A stretch of 64,000 bases of DNA from Sinorhizobium sp. A49 (lineage in GTDB: Bacteria; Pseudomonadota; Alphaproteobacteria; Rhizobiales; Rhizobiaceae). The position numbers were made by a program, and so were the translations under genes. This document shows positions 10,252 through 19,547 of this stretch, one piece after another; the stretch's first letter is position 1, and each line of letters starts with the position of its first letter. The DNA lies in contig NZ_MUNW01000064.1 in assembly GCF_002002725.1 (NCBI RefSeq), positions 62,001 through 126,000 of the forward strand, written 5' to 3'. The notes under the pieces were generated by a model. It saw only the letters and a program-made list of their open reading frames with translations. It was not told the DNA's origin and did not search any database.

Positions 10252-11490
10252 CTAAGCCTGTGCCAAAAGTGCCTTCAGATCCGATTGCGGATCGGCAATG
10301 ACGGACCTGTCCGGATGGATGCCGGCTTCCAGCAGCTTCTTGCCGGTGACATAGGCTTTGGCATCATTAATGGCGTCGACAGCGATGAGCTTTCCCTCGC
10401 GGAAGTACCAGACCGAAACGCTGCCTTCGCGCTGGCCGGGACGAACGATGGTTTCGTCGTGACCGAGGCCAAAACCGGCGATCTGCAGTTTCACGTCATA
10501 CTGGTCCGACCAGAACCAGGGTTTTGGCGCATAAGGCTCCGTCCCGCCGGCGATGACGGCGGCAACCGCCTCGGCCTGATCCACGGCATTCTGCACCGAT
10601 TCCAGGCGGATACGCATGGTGTCCCAGGGCTGGACGGCGCAATCGCCCATTGCGAAAATCGCCGGGTCGGCAGTCCGCCCATGGCTGTCGACAACGATGC
10701 CGCCAGCGGTTTCGAGGCCGGCCCCATGCGCCAGGTGATCATTGGCGGTCACGCCGATGCCGACGATAACGAGATCGACCGGCAGCACCGAACCGTCGGA
10801 CAGTTCGACGCCGGTCACCCGGCCATTCTCGCCGGTGAGCCGGTTCAGGCCCGTTGCCTCGCGGACGTCGACACCGCGCGACCGATGAATTTCGCGCACG
10901 ATGCCCGACGTTGCGGCGGAGGCAACGCGTTGCAGGATGCGGTCGGCCATCTCGATAACCGTCACCTCGAGCCCGAGCGTGCGCGCGACCGCGGCAGCCT
11001 CGAGGCCGATATAGCCGCCGCCGACGACGAGCGCCCGCCTGCCGGGCTTCATCTCTTCGGCCAAGAGATCGGCATCCCTGAAATCGCGGACTGTGAAAAC
11101 ACCGTCCAGGTCGCCGCCGACCGACGTCGGCAAACGGCGTGGGGTGGAGCCGGTTGCAAATGCAAGCGTCTCGTAGTCAAGCGACGTTCCGTCGCTCAGC
11201 GTCACGCGGCGGGCGACGCGGTCGAGTTCCGTCACGGTGGTCGAAAGCCTGACGTCGACATCGTGCTCGCCGTACCAGGCCTCAGGCCGATAGAGCAGCC
11301 TGTCGAGGCTCATCTCGCGAAGCAAGTATTTCTTGGATAACGGTGGGCGCTGATAGGGCAGGCTAGCCTCGGACGAGACGATGGTGATCGGTCTTTCGTC
11401 CTTCAACGCCCGCAGTTTGGCGACCAACGCAAAGGCGGCCTGACCACCACCGATTACAACAAGCCTTCCGGTCACGCTCTCACCCGTCAT
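10252..11490 (-). CDS. FAD-dependent NAD(P)H:ferredoxin reductase-like oxidoreductase
   Basis: 412-residue flavoprotein of the pyridine nucleotide-disulfide oxidoreductase superfamily, closest in layout to ferredoxin/rhodocoxin reductases. An N-terminal FAD site (VVIGGGQAAFALVAKLR), a central NAD(P)H site (VVGGGYIGLEAAAVARTLG) and a second FAD motif (FAMGDCAVQ) are in the expected order. There is no CxxxxC redox disulfide, which fits the oxygenase-coupled reductase subgroup. No oxygenase or ferredoxin gene is next to it, so the partner is unknown. The ATG at 11490 is preceded by a weak purine stretch. The flanking genes are the GGDEF-EAL gene and a GST on the same strand, without operon-like spacing. 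Confidence 0.88.
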   Translation of the reverse strand: MTGESVTGRLVVIGGGQAAFALVAKLRALKDERPITIVSSEASLPYQRPPLSKKYLLREMSLDRLLYRPEAWYGEHDVDVRLSTTVTELDRVARRVTLSDGTSLDYETLAFATGSTPRRLPTSVGGDLDGVFTVRDFRDADLLAEEMKPGRRALVVGGGYIGLEAAAVARTLGLEVTVIEMADRILQRVASAATSGIVREIHRSRGVDVREATGLNRLTGENGRVTGVELSDGSVLPVDLVIVGIGVTANDHLAHGAGLETAGGIVVDSHGRTADPAIFAMGDCAVQPWDTMRIRLESVQNAVDQAEAVAAVIAGGTEPYAPKPWFWSDQYDVKLQIAGFGLGHDETIVRPGQREGSVSVWYFREGKLIAVDAINDAKAYVTGKKLLEAGIHPDRSVIADPQSDLKALLAQA

Positions 11491-11569
11491 TTATCCGTCT
11501 GTACAACAAGGCGTAGCCTTTCCGCCCGAGCCTCGTCAACTCGAACGAATGGCCATACCCAGCGATCAT

Positions 11570-12277
11570 TCAGTCCCTGGCCGGGATTTCCATGCCCTTT
11601 TGCGCTGCCGGACGCGCCAGACCGCGCTCGACCCAGGCCATCACATTCGGGAAGCTTCCGTAGTCGAGCACGTCGGCGCCGCCATAGAACCTGCGAGCGC
11701 CTTCAACCCAGGGATAGGTGGCGATATCGGCGATGGTATAGTCTTCGCCCATCAGCCATTGCCGCCCCTGGAGCCTGCCTTCCAGCACGCCCAGCAACCG
11801 CTTCGATTCATCGCGATAACGTTCGACCGGGTAGGAATTGTTGGCGACCTTGTCGGCAGCGAATTTGAAGAAGTGACCGAACTGCCCGAGCATCGGGCCG
11901 ACGCCACCCATCTGGAACATCACCCAGCAGATCGTCTCATAACGCGCGGAGGCATCCGCCGGCAGAAGTTTCCCCGTCTTTTCCGCGAGATAGAGGAGGA
12001 TAGCGCCGGACTCGAACAGGCCAATCGGCTCGCCACCGGGACCGTTCGGATCGACGATGGCGGGAATGCGGCCGTTCGGGTTGAGCGACAGGAATTCCGG
12101 CGACTTCTGATCGTTGGTGTCGAACGAGATCCGGTGCGCCTCATAGGGCAATCCCAGTTCTTCGAGCGCAATGGAGATCTTCACACCGTTCGGCGTCGGC
12201 AAGGAATAGAGCTGGACGATACCAGGGTTCTTCGCAGGCCAGCGCTTTGTAATCGGAAAGGCGGAAAGATCGGCCAT
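11570..12277 (-). CDS. Glutathione S-transferase, YfcG/YghU-like (Nu class)
   Basis: 235-residue cytosolic GST. The start is the ATG at 12275-12277 (MADLSAFPITKRW), preceded by CGAGGAG; the longer open frame to 12352 is not supported. The thioredoxin-like N-terminal domain has the segment SLPTPNGVKISIALEELGL and the cis-Pro/glutathione-binding PNGRIPAIVD and ESGAILLYLAEK. This is the signature of the YfcG/Ure2-like group, whose members reduce disulfides using bound glutathione. The C-terminal helical domain ends with NVMAWVERGLARPA. The gene is divergent from the phytochelatin-synthase-like gene at 12452, so the 174 bp between them probably carries both promoters. Confidence 0.9.
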   Translation of the reverse strand: MADLSAFPITKRWPAKNPGIVQLYSLPTPNGVKISIALEELGLPYEAHRISFDTNDQKSPEFLSLNPNGRIPAIVDPNGPGGEPIGLFESGAILLYLAEKTGKLLPADASARYETICWVMFQMGGVGPMLGQFGHFFKFAADKVANNSYPVERYRDESKRLLGVLEGRLQGRQWLMGEDYTIADIATYPWVEGARRFYGGADVLDYGSFPNVMAWVERGLARPAAQKGMEIPARD

Positions 12278-12451
12278 CAAATGCTCCTCGAAACGAACGG
12301 CGCAAGCGGCGCCCGCCGCCTGCGCCGCGTAGATAAGGTCATCCGCGCGCATTTGTCAGCCGGTGAGGCAAAATTTACCGCGCTGCGATAATCGCCTTGC
12401 CCGGAAGAGAATGATGCGGCCCGCTCGCAGGCGACGATCAACGAGGAAGAC

Positions 12452-13204
12452 ATGTCCGACAAAACTGCCCGATGGCTCGCCCTTATCGGTGTGATGGCCT
12501 TTGCCCCGTCTCTTCAAGCCGAGGAAACCAGCAAACCGAAGTTCGGCCCCATGGCCGTGCCGGTTACCGTCGACAACGGCCACCTGCGGATGTCGGCGGC
12601 CCCCGACTATTGGGCGATGGCTTCGTTCTATGTGCCGCAGCAGACATCGAGCGCCTGTTCGCTTGCCTCGCTTGCAATGCTGACGAACGCGTTGCGCGGT
12701 CTGCCCGGCGGGTCGCAAGACAATCTCGTCACTCAGGACGGACTGCTGGAAGCCGTCGACAGCCGCAAATGGCGCGAGCAGACCAAGGAGGACGGCGATG
12801 GCGTCCTCTTCGCCGATCTTGTCGCCCAGACGGATGCTAGCCTTAAAGCCTTCGACATCAAGGCAGCCGTTTCGGCAGCACATGTCGGCCCGGATACGAG
12901 CGCCACGCTCGACGCATTCCGCAAGGCGCTCACGGAAAATGAGAAGTCGGCCAACGACATGATCGTCGTCTACTTCAATCAGGGTGTGGTCACCGGCGAC
13001 TGGGATGGCCCGCATGTCTCGCCGATCGGCGCCTATGATGCGACACACGACCGCGTGCTGGTGATGGACATCGATCGCGAGTGGTACGTGCCCTACTGGA
13101 CTGCGACCGAAACTCTGTTCAAGGCGATGCAGCGCCCTGCTCCCGCCGACCAGGGCGTGCTCGCCGGCGAGACCGGCGGCTGGGTGCACGTCTCGAAAGG
13201 TTGA
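12452..13204 (+). CDS. Exported phytochelatin synthase-like cysteine peptidase
   Basis: 250-residue protein of the phytochelatin synthase family (clan CA peptidase fold). In bacteria these single-domain forms remove glycine from glutathione and may make little or no phytochelatin. A signal peptide is visible: basic MSDKTARW, hydrophobic LALIGVMAFAPS, then a cleavage site near LQAEE. The catalytic triad can be aligned: Cys69 in QQTSSACSLASLA, His188 in DGPHVSPIGAYD, and Asp206 in RVLVMDIDREWYVPYW. This fits the plant pattern where the Asp lies in an LDVARFKYPP-like loop. The protein therefore is predicted to act in the periplasm. It is divergent from a glutathione-using GST, and a glutathione synthesis gene (gshA) lies at 31.3 kb. 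Confidence 0.85.
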   Translation: MSDKTARWLALIGVMAFAPSLQAEETSKPKFGPMAVPVTVDNGHLRMSAAPDYWAMASFYVPQQTSSACSLASLAMLTNALRGLPGGSQDNLVTQDGLLEAVDSRKWREQTKEDGDGVLFADLVAQTDASLKAFDIKAAVSAAHVGPDTSATLDAFRKALTENEKSANDMIVVYFNQGVVTGDWDGPHVSPIGAYDATHDRVLVMDIDREWYVPYWTATETLFKAMQRPAPADQGVLAGETGGWVHVSKG

Positions 13205-13247
13205 TGGCTGCCGCCCGAAAGCATACTGGCGCGGCGCGCTTCAGATC

Positions 13248-13943
13248 TTATAGCGCGTCGCGCACGGCCGAGAGGATGCGGCCGACGACCGGGTCACTGT
13301 CATGCGCCGGTTTGCGGGCACGCACCAGGCAAGCCTCCGACCGCAGGATGACGCCGTCGGTCAGGATCTTCAGGTGGTTGGCAACGAGCGTCGAGCCGGT
13401 CGAGGTGATGTCGACGATGATATCGGCGGAGCCGGAGGCCGGGGCGCCCTCAGTCGCGCCGAGGCTTTCGACGATGCGGTAGAGCTGGATGCCGTGGCTG
13501 CCGGAGAAATGGTTCTGCGTCAGCCGCCAATACTTCGTCGCGATCGCCAGGCGCCGCCCGTGGCGGGCACGGAAGTCGGCGGCGACGTCGCCGAGATCGG
13601 CCATGGTGTCGACGTCGTACCAGATCTCCGGAACGGCCACGACCACATCGGCATGGCCGAAGCCGAGGCGGGCGCAGAACTCGACGCGGGCTTCGGCATT
13701 GGCAAGGCCCTCACGCACGAGATCTTCGCCGGTCACGCCAAAATCGATCGAGCCGTTGCCGAGTTCGCGCGAGATCTCGGAGGCGGACAGGAAGGCGATC
13801 TCGACATCGTCCCAGCCTTCGACCCGGCCGCGATACGAACGGTCGTTGCCAACGGCGACGATCTTCATGCCGGCCCGCTCGAAGATGGCGGAGGCATCGT
13901 CTTTCATCCGCCCCTTGGACGGCAGGGCGATGGTGATGGTCAT
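13248..13943 (-). CDS. hisG: ATP phosphoribosyltransferase catalytic subunit, short form
   Basis: First enzyme of histidine biosynthesis, joining ATP and PRPP. At 231 residues it is the short HisG form, which lacks the C-terminal regulatory domain and needs HisZ. It begins [20 protein letters not shown], and carries the PRPP-binding segment [20 protein letters not shown]. Its start overlaps the hisZ stop by 4 bp, which indicates translational coupling in the order hisS-hisZ-hisG. Confidence 0.96.
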   Translation of the reverse strand: MTITIALPSKGRMKDDASAIFERAGMKIVAVGNDRSYRGRVEGWDDVEIAFLSASEISRELGNGSIDFGVTGEDLVREGLANAEARVEFCARLGFGHADVVVAVPEIWYDVDTMADLGDVAADFRARHGRRLAIATKYWRLTQNHFSGSHGIQLYRIVESLGATEGAPASGSADIIVDITSTGSTLVANHLKILTDGVILRSEACLVRARKPAHDSDPVVGRILSAVRDAL

Positions 13944-15082
13944 GCGGCACCTCCGCTGGCAGTGATCGCCGCTTCGATCCGGTCGAGCCAGAGCGAGAAG
14001 CCGACGGCGGGGATATGCTCCTGAGCGCCGAGCAATGTCAGCAGCCGGTCAAAGCGCCCGCCACCGGCAAGCACCGCCGGTGTGCCCTCGGCTTCGACTT
14101 CGAAGACGAGGCCTGTGTAGTAGTCGAGCGGACGGCCAAAGGCGGCGCGGTAACGAATGACGGAGATGTCGGCGTCGATAGCGGCAAGTGCCGCCACTCG
14201 CGCGTCAAAGCGCGAGAGCGCGCCATCGAGCGTCAGCCCGGTCTTCTCGGCAAAGCGAAAAAGGGCAGCCGGTGCTTCGGCAAGCGGCATGTCGAGCGCC
14301 AGGAATTCACGCACGAGATCAAGCGTTTCGGGATCGAGCCTCGTATTGGCCAGCTCCATCTTTTCCTTGAGGCGGCGGGCGATGTCCTGCGGAGAGCGGC
14401 TGGCATTGGTGGAATAGCCTGTTGCCTCCATCGTTTCGCCGATATGGGCGACAAGCCGCGCCTCGTCATCGAGCATGCCGTTGATCGCCAGCCGTTCGAC
14501 TTCGGGGCCGAAGACACCGGCGGCTTTGGGATCGGCAAGCTCGGCCAGCAGTTTCTGCAGATGTTTCGGATCGCCGAAGGCATGGATCAGCCGCTTCTGC
14601 CAGCCGCCCGGAAGGCCGCAGGCGCCGACAACCGCTTCGAAGACCGCCTGGTCGCCGAGCGTGACCGCCAGAGGCCGCCCGGGAAGGCGATTGGCAACAA
14701 CCCGCATGGCATTGCCGACTGCGCGCGCGTCGGAGGCGGCGATATCGGTATCGCCGAGATCTTCGATGCCGGCCTGATAGAATTCATTGCCGCCTTCGCG
14801 GCGCTGGCGGAACACTTCGCCGAGATAGGCATAGCGCTTGGGCGTGCCTGTCGCCGTTTCGATGTGGCGAAGGCAGACGGGAATGGTGAACTCCGGCCGC
14901 AGGCAGAGGCTCTCGCCGGTCTCGCTCTCGGTCATGAAGATGCGGCGGCGAAGGTCCTCGCCGGCCATGGCGAGAAACGGCTCCGCCGGCTGGATCACCG
15001 GCGTATCGACCCGAAGCGTGCCGAGGCTTTCGAAGTCGGCAAGCAGATCTGCGGAGAAGGCGGGAAGGTTGATCAGAGGCAT
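13940..15082 (-). CDS. hisZ: ATP phosphoribosyltransferase regulatory subunit
   Basis: 380-residue paralogue of histidyl-tRNA synthetase that forms the regulatory part of the HisG-HisZ complex. It retains the class II synthetase core: motif 2-like region [13 protein letters not shown] with [16 protein letters not shown], and the motif 3-like end [11 protein letters not shown]. The HisS anticodon-binding domain is absent, as expected for HisZ. It lies 5 bp downstream of hisS and overlaps hisG by 4 bp. Confidence 0.95.
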   Translation of the reverse strand: MPLINLPAFSADLLADFESLGTLRVDTPVIQPAEPFLAMAGEDLRRRIFMTESETGESLCLRPEFTIPVCLRHIETATGTPKRYAYLGEVFRQRREGGNEFYQAGIEDLGDTDIAASDARAVGNAMRVVANRLPGRPLAVTLGDQAVFEAVVGACGLPGGWQKRLIHAFGDPKHLQKLLAELADPKAAGVFGPEVERLAINGMLDDEARLVAHIGETMEATGYSTNASRSPQDIARRLKEKMELANTRLDPETLDLVREFLALDMPLAEAPAALFRFAEKTGLTLDGALSRFDARVAALAAIDADISVIRYRAAFGRPLDYYTGLVFEVEAEGTPAVLAGGGRFDRLLTLLGAQEHIPAVGFSLWLDRIEAAITASGGAA

Positions 15083-15087
15083 CGCCG

Positions 15088-16602
15088 TCAGCCAGCCCTT
15101 GCCCGATCCTCGGCCTGTGCCGCGAGCATCTCGCGCACCTTTTCGACAAGCTCGCCGACGGGAACGGAGACCTGCGCCACCCGCGCCTCGCGCCAGGCGG
15201 CGTTGTCCTCGATTTCGCCCGACAGGCGCTTGCCTTCAATCAGGTCCTTGATCTGCACCAGACCGGCAGCGCGCTCGTCGCCGCCCTGGATGATCGCCAA
15301 GGGCGCACCGCGGCGGTCGGCGTATTTCAGCTGGTCGCCGAAGTTCTTCTTGTTGCCCTGGTACATCTCGGCGCGAATGCCGGCATGGCGAAGCTGCTGC
15401 ACGAAGCGCTGGTAGTGGCCCATGCTGTCGATATCGCGATCCATGACGCAGACGACAACCGGAGCGACAACCTCGGCCGAACCGAGCTTGCCGAGGTTCT
15501 TGAGCGCGGTCATCAGGCGCGACACGCCGATCGAGAAACCGGTGGCCGGCACCGGCTGGCCCATGAAGCGCGAGACCAGACCGTCGTAACGACCCCCGCC
15601 GCCGACCGAACCGAAGACGACCTTTTCGCCCTTCTCGTTGGTGACGGCAAACTGCAGCTCGGCCTCGAAAACCGGGCCGGTGTAATATTCGAGACCGCGA
15701 ACGACAGACGGATCGATCTTGATGCGATCGGCCTCATAGCCGGCGCTGACGACCAAGCTGCGGATGGTGTTGAGTTCCTGCACACCCTCGCCACCCTTAG
15801 CCGTGCCTGAAACGAGCGCTGCGAGTTCGTCGGCGCTTTCGGCATAGTTCTGGATACCGACGAAGAACAGAACCTTGTCGATCTGCTCACCGGTCAGACC
15901 AGCACCCTTGGTGAAGTCGCCGCTCTCGTCCTTGCGGCCTTCGCCGAGCAGCAGGCGCACCCCTTCGGGGCCGAACTTGTCTAGCTTGTCGATGGCGCGC
16001 AGCACTGTCAGGCGGGCATTGGCCTTGTCGTCGCCACCGAGGCCGATCGCCTCCATGACGCCGTCGAGAACCTTGCGGTTGTTGACCCGGATCACGTAGT
16101 CGCCACGCTTGATGCCGAGCGCTTCCATGGTGTCGGCCATCATCATGCACATTTCGGCATCCGCCTGGACGCCGGCGGCGCCGACCGTGTCGGCATCGAA
16201 CTGCATGAACTGGCGAAAGCGACCCGGACCTGGCTTTTCGTTGCGGAAAACGTAGCCGGCGCGATAGGTGCGGAAGGGCAGCTGGATCTCGTTGAAATTC
16301 TCGGCGACGTGACGGGCAAGCGGCGCCGTGAGGTCGTAGCGCAGCGACATCCACTGGTCGTCGTCATCCGTCAGCGAGAATACCCCCTCGTTCGGACGGT
16401 CGCTGTCGGGCAGGAACTTTCCGAGCGCATCGGTGTATTCGAACAGCGGCGTTTCGACCGGATCGAAACCATAACGCTCGTAGACTTCGCGGATCTTGAC
16501 GATCATCTCGTCGGTCGCGCGAATATCGGCGGCCGAACGATCGACAAAGCCACGCGGCAGGCGCGCCTTGAGCTTCTGCGGTTTCTTTTGTTTCTCGGTC
16601 AT
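15088..16602 (-). CDS. hisS: Histidyl-tRNA synthetase
   Basis: Class II synthetase charging tRNA-His, 504 residues from the ATG at 16600-16602 ([19 protein letters not shown]). An ATG three codons upstream is also open, but GGA lies at better spacing for 16602. Visible motifs are the N-terminal [10 protein letters not shown], motif 1 region [10 protein letters not shown], motif 2 [20 protein letters not shown], the histidine-binding [16 protein letters not shown], and a C-terminal anticodon-binding domain ([10 protein letters not shown] onward). It heads the hisS-hisZ-hisG operon, an arrangement typical of Rhizobiales. Confidence 0.96.
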   Translation of the reverse strand: MTEKQKKPQKLKARLPRGFVDRSAADIRATDEMIVKIREVYERYGFDPVETPLFEYTDALGKFLPDSDRPNEGVFSLTDDDDQWMSLRYDLTAPLARHVAENFNEIQLPFRTYRAGYVFRNEKPGPGRFRQFMQFDADTVGAAGVQADAEMCMMMADTMEALGIKRGDYVIRVNNRKVLDGVMEAIGLGGDDKANARLTVLRAIDKLDKFGPEGVRLLLGEGRKDESGDFTKGAGLTGEQIDKVLFFVGIQNYAESADELAALVSGTAKGGEGVQELNTIRSLVVSAGYEADRIKIDPSVVRGLEYYTGPVFEAELQFAVTNEKGEKVVFGSVGGGGRYDGLVSRFMGQPVPATGFSIGVSRLMTALKNLGKLGSAEVVAPVVVCVMDRDIDSMGHYQRFVQQLRHAGIRAEMYQGNKKNFGDQLKYADRRGAPLAIIQGGDERAAGLVQIKDLIEGKRLSGEIEDNAAWREARVAQVSVPVGELVEKVREMLAAQAEDRARAG

Positions 16603-16776
16603 GGGGAGCATTCCGGACTATCTGCGGGTTTGGAGCTTTCCCTACCGGATCGAGGCATGGGCGGCAAGGGTTTGCACAGCGCAAAGCGCCTGCAAGCGCG
16701 CGTGAAGGCAGCGGCCGGGACTGCCGCCGGCGAATGACGCCTTCTCTTTGCCACAGAGCATCCTAAGTAAGAGGGC

Positions 16777-17142
16777 ATGCGTTTCGCGGCCATCATACTC
16801 CTGTTTGTTGCAGCCCTGTTCTCGGGCGCGCCTTCGGCAATGCTGCAGGCGCAGGACCTGGCGGCCGGTTCCGCAGCAATTGCCCATCAGGCGTCGCAGA
16901 TGCAGGCCCTTCACGCTGACCATGAGATAGCCTGCGAAGACGCCGGATCGTGCAAGGACCAATCGATGAAGCAGGCGCATCCTTCGCTCTGTTCGGCCTG
17001 CGTCGCAATCGGGCCGGTCACCTTGACGTTCGAGCGGGCGGGGATGACATCGTCACGCCTGGCCGCGGCAACCGAACCGGTATTGCGCGCGGTCACGATC
17101 AGACCCCTCTCACCACCACCCAAGCCCTTCGTGATTGTGTGA
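16777..17142 (+). CDS. Small exported Cys/His-containing hypothetical protein
   Basis: 121-residue protein beginning MRFAAIILLFVAALFSGAPS, a clear signal peptide. The mature part contains several His residues, a CEDAGSC pair and a CSACV pair, and ends in a Pro-rich tail RPLSPPPKPFVIV. This composition resembles small periplasmic metal-handling proteins of the DUF2946 kind, but I cannot assign a family. It lies 150 bp upstream of a DUF305 gene on the same strand, another exported His/Met-rich protein, which supports a shared metal-related role. ATG start at 16777 follows TAAGTAAGAGG. Confidence 0.65.
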   Translation: MRFAAIILLFVAALFSGAPSAMLQAQDLAAGSAAIAHQASQMQALHADHEIACEDAGSCKDQSMKQAHPSLCSACVAIGPVTLTFERAGMTSSRLAAATEPVLRAVTIRPLSPPPKPFVIV

Positions 17143-17292
17143 CCGTCCTTGCGGCTCACCTTCAGGTGCACTGGCCGCGCTGACGAAATGACATTTCACA
17201 TGACCGGCCGCAAAAAACGGCCGACATCTCGACGCGTGTATGGCACAGCCTCAGTCGCGCGAGATGACGATGTAATGAAGAAGGATACCATC

Positions 17293-17673
17293 ATGTCTTT
17301 GAAAACGATCATCGCAGCCCTGGCGCTGACTGTGTCCCTCCATGCTCCCGTGTTGGCTCAGGACCACAGCAACATGCATCACGGATCGGCTGACGCGGCG
17401 GCCCCGGCGGGTGACACCTCCCCCTCCAGCAAGGCCTTCGCCGAGGCGAATGCCCGCATGCACAAGGGCATGGACATCGCCTTTACCGGCAATGCCGATG
17501 CCGACTTCGTGCGGGGCATGATCGCCCATCACCAGGGCGCGATCGACATGGCCAAGGTCGAACTCGAATACGGCAAGGACGAACAGCTGCGCAAACTGGC
17601 CGAGGACATCATCAAGGCCCAGGAGGGCGAGATAAAGATGATGAAGGATTGGCTTGCCAAGAACGGCGGCTAA
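17293..17673 (+). CDS. DUF305 family exported protein
   Basis: 126-residue periplasmic protein from the ATG at 17293, chosen because AAGGA lies 8 bases upstream; an ATG at 17275 lacks a ribosome binding site. A signal peptide (MSLKTIIAALALTVSLHAPVLA) is followed by an M/H-rich stretch (HSNMHHGSADAA). The DUF305 core is DADFVRGMIAHHQGAIDMAK with HMxHHQGA-type metal-binding His residues. Members such as CopM bind copper in the periplasm. Together with the preceding gene at 16777 this may form a small copper- or metal-handling unit. No regulator is seen beside it. Confidence 0.85.
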   Translation: MSLKTIIAALALTVSLHAPVLAQDHSNMHHGSADAAAPAGDTSPSSKAFAEANARMHKGMDIAFTGNADADFVRGMIAHHQGAIDMAKVELEYGKDEQLRKLAEDIIKAQEGEIKMMKDWLAKNGG

Positions 17674-17697
17674 ACCCATTCCCGGAAAGAAGCAAAT

Positions 17698-18336
17698 TCA
17701 AGGTTGCGGGCGCGCTAGCGCCCGCCGCATGTCCTCGACCGTCGCGCGGCAATGGCAGCCTTCGATATGGTCGTTGACGAGCCCCATGGCCTGCATGAAG
17801 GCATAGATCGTCGTCGGGCCGACGAAGGTCCAGCCGCGCTTCTTCAGGTCCTTGGAGATCCGTGTCGAGGTCGGCGTCGTCGGATTGGCGGCGATCACCT
17901 CGTAGCTGACAAATGCCGGCCGCTCGTCGGGACCAGGTTCGTGCGACCAGAAATAGGCAGCAAGCGAGCCGAACTCGGCTTGAAGCTCCTGGGCGCGCCT
18001 GGCGTTGTTGATGGTCGAGACGATCTTGCCGCGGTGGCGCACGATGCCGGCATCGCCAAGGCAACGCTCGATATCCGCATCGTCGAAGGTGGCAACCTTG
18101 TCGAAATCGAAGCCGGCGAAAGCGGCGCGAAAAGCCTCCCGCTTTCTCAGAATCGTCAACCAGGAGAGGCCGGATTGAAAGCCCTCCAGGCAGATCTTCT
18201 CGAACAGCCGCCGGTCATCCGTAACGGGCCGTCCCCACTCCTCGTCATGATAGCGTCTGTAGTCATCGAGATTGCTCTGCCAGGCGCAACGCCCAAGGCC
18301 GTCTTCGCCGATCATTATGCCCTTGGTCGTCATCAT
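17698..18336 (-). CDS. tag: DNA-3-methyladenine glycosylase I
   Basis: Base excision repair enzyme removing 3-methyladenine, 212 residues. Start chosen at the ATG at 18334-18336 (MMTTKGIMIGEDGLGRCAW); an ATG at 18333 is equally possible and the open frame continues to 18372. The family hallmarks are GRCAWQSNLDDYRRYHDEEWG near the N-terminus with the conserved Cys/Trp, the helix-hairpin region EKICLEGFQSGLSWLTILRKRE, and the C-terminal zinc-binding NDHIEGCHCR with Cys and His ligands. It stands alone, converging on the DUF305 gene. Confidence 0.94.
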   Translation of the reverse strand: MMTTKGIMIGEDGLGRCAWQSNLDDYRRYHDEEWGRPVTDDRRLFEKICLEGFQSGLSWLTILRKREAFRAAFAGFDFDKVATFDDADIERCLGDAGIVRHRGKIVSTINNARRAQELQAEFGSLAAYFWSHEPGPDERPAFVSYEVIAANPTTPTSTRISKDLKKRGWTFVGPTTIYAFMQAMGLVNDHIEGCHCRATVEDMRRALARPQP

Positions 18337-18582
18337 CAGCCCCGCTTCATCCTGTTCCTGCCCATTTACCATTCACAAACCAGATTCCTAAAGCGACGGA
18401 TAACCCTACCCAAAGCTTTATCGGCGCTTCGCCCCTTTGACGGGCCGCCGTTTACCATTCCGTGGCGCCGCGATGACACGATCGCCCCATTGCCAAGGCG
18501 CATGCCGACCGTTCCGGCGACCCGTTCTCCGGCTGGCCGCGCCATTTTGATACGTTTCGGCGAAAGGTAGCGAGTCCGTCCG

Positions 18583-19356
18583 ATGTTGAAAAAATCCCTT
18601 CTTGTTGCAGCATCCTTCCTCACCCTCGTCGCGGGCCAGGTGGAAGCCCAGGACCGGTACCAAAACCGGCCGCCGGTGATCGTCAGCCCCGACCTGACCG
18701 CCCCCTGGGTGATGCAGCTCGGCGGCCAGCCGCAGCAGGCGCGCCGGGTCCTCTACCGGCAGCAGATTCCGGCCACCACCCGAAAACAGTATTATCAGGG
18801 CCAGATCGTACAGCCTCAGGCAAAGCGCCGTGTCGGCGCGCCTTTGGTCCAGCCGGTCAATGCGACCCGCGCCGCCCAGCGGCCGGTCAAATCGAAGTTC
18901 GACCCGCAGTACCTGCCGCAAACCGTTGCCTATGATGGCAAGGAAAAGGCCGGCACCATCGTCATCGATACCAACAACCGCTTCCTCTATCTCGTCACGG
19001 GCAACGGCCAGGCGCGCCGCTACGGCGTCGGCGTCGGCAAGCCGGGGTTCGAATGGGCGGGCGCCCATAAGGTCACCCGCAAGGCGGAGTGGCCGAGCTG
19101 GACACCGCCGAAGGAAATGATCTCGCGCGAAGCCGCCAAGGGACACTACCTACCGGCACGCATGGACGGAGGCCCGGAAAACCCGCTTGGCGCGCGCGCC
19201 ATGTATCTCGGCTCGACGCTCTACCGCATCCATGGCACCAATGCGCCCTGGACGATCGGTTATGCGGTCTCCTCGGGCTGCATCCGCATGCGCAACGAGG
19301 ATGTCGTCGATCTCTATGAGAGGGTGAATGTCGGCACGAAGGTTATCGTCATATAA
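18583..19356 (+). CDS. L,D-transpeptidase (YkuD domain)
   Basis: 257-residue exported protein with a signal peptide (MLKKSLLVAASFLTLVAGQVEA). A basic, Gln/Pro-rich linker of about 100 residues precedes a YkuD domain. The active-site motif is IHGTNAPWTIGYAVSSGCIRM, with the catalytic Cys near residue 233. L,D-transpeptidases crosslink peptidoglycan or attach proteins to it through diaminopimelate; in Rhizobiales such enzymes have been reported to link outer-membrane barrel proteins to the wall. A second paralogue follows at 19548, separated by 191 bp with a hairpin, so the two are probably separate transcripts after an old duplication. Confidence 0.92.
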   Translation: MLKKSLLVAASFLTLVAGQVEAQDRYQNRPPVIVSPDLTAPWVMQLGGQPQQARRVLYRQQIPATTRKQYYQGQIVQPQAKRRVGAPLVQPVNATRAAQRPVKSKFDPQYLPQTVAYDGKEKAGTIVIDTNNRFLYLVTGNGQARRYGVGVGKPGFEWAGAHKVTRKAEWPSWTPPKEMISREAAKGHYLPARMDGGPENPLGARAMYLGSTLYRIHGTNAPWTIGYAVSSGCIRMRNEDVVDLYERVNVGTKVIVI

Positions 19357-19400
19357 TTGGCGCTTTGCATAGAATATTTCCCGGCGCCCGTACGTCTTGC

Positions 19401-19429
19401 TGTTGCCTGAACGTGATCTTCAGGCAACA
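19401..19429 (+). terminator. Hairpin between the two L,D-transpeptidase genes
   Basis: TGTTGCCTGAA (19401-19411) and TTCAGGCAACA (19419-19429) form an 11-bp perfect stem with a 7-base loop. No T-tract follows, so it may be a Rho-assisted terminator or an RNA stabiliser of the upstream gene. Confidence 0.5.
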
Positions 19430-19547
19430 GGCGGGTCTCAAGATACAAAATCCGTGATCACGTTCGATCTATCGGATGTATCCCGGACTTGAACTTAGGG
19501 CCGTTTTGCATAGCCTGCTTGCAACGAGGGCTTAGAGGGAATCGTAT

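Noticed and set aside
13940..15415. Plus-strand open frame opposite hisZ and hisS
   Set aside because: Antisense to well-identified genes, with no protein family signal.
17149..17292. Longer start of the DUF305 gene
   Set aside because: The extra residues precede the signal peptide and lack a ribosome binding site; AAGGA before 17293 fits.
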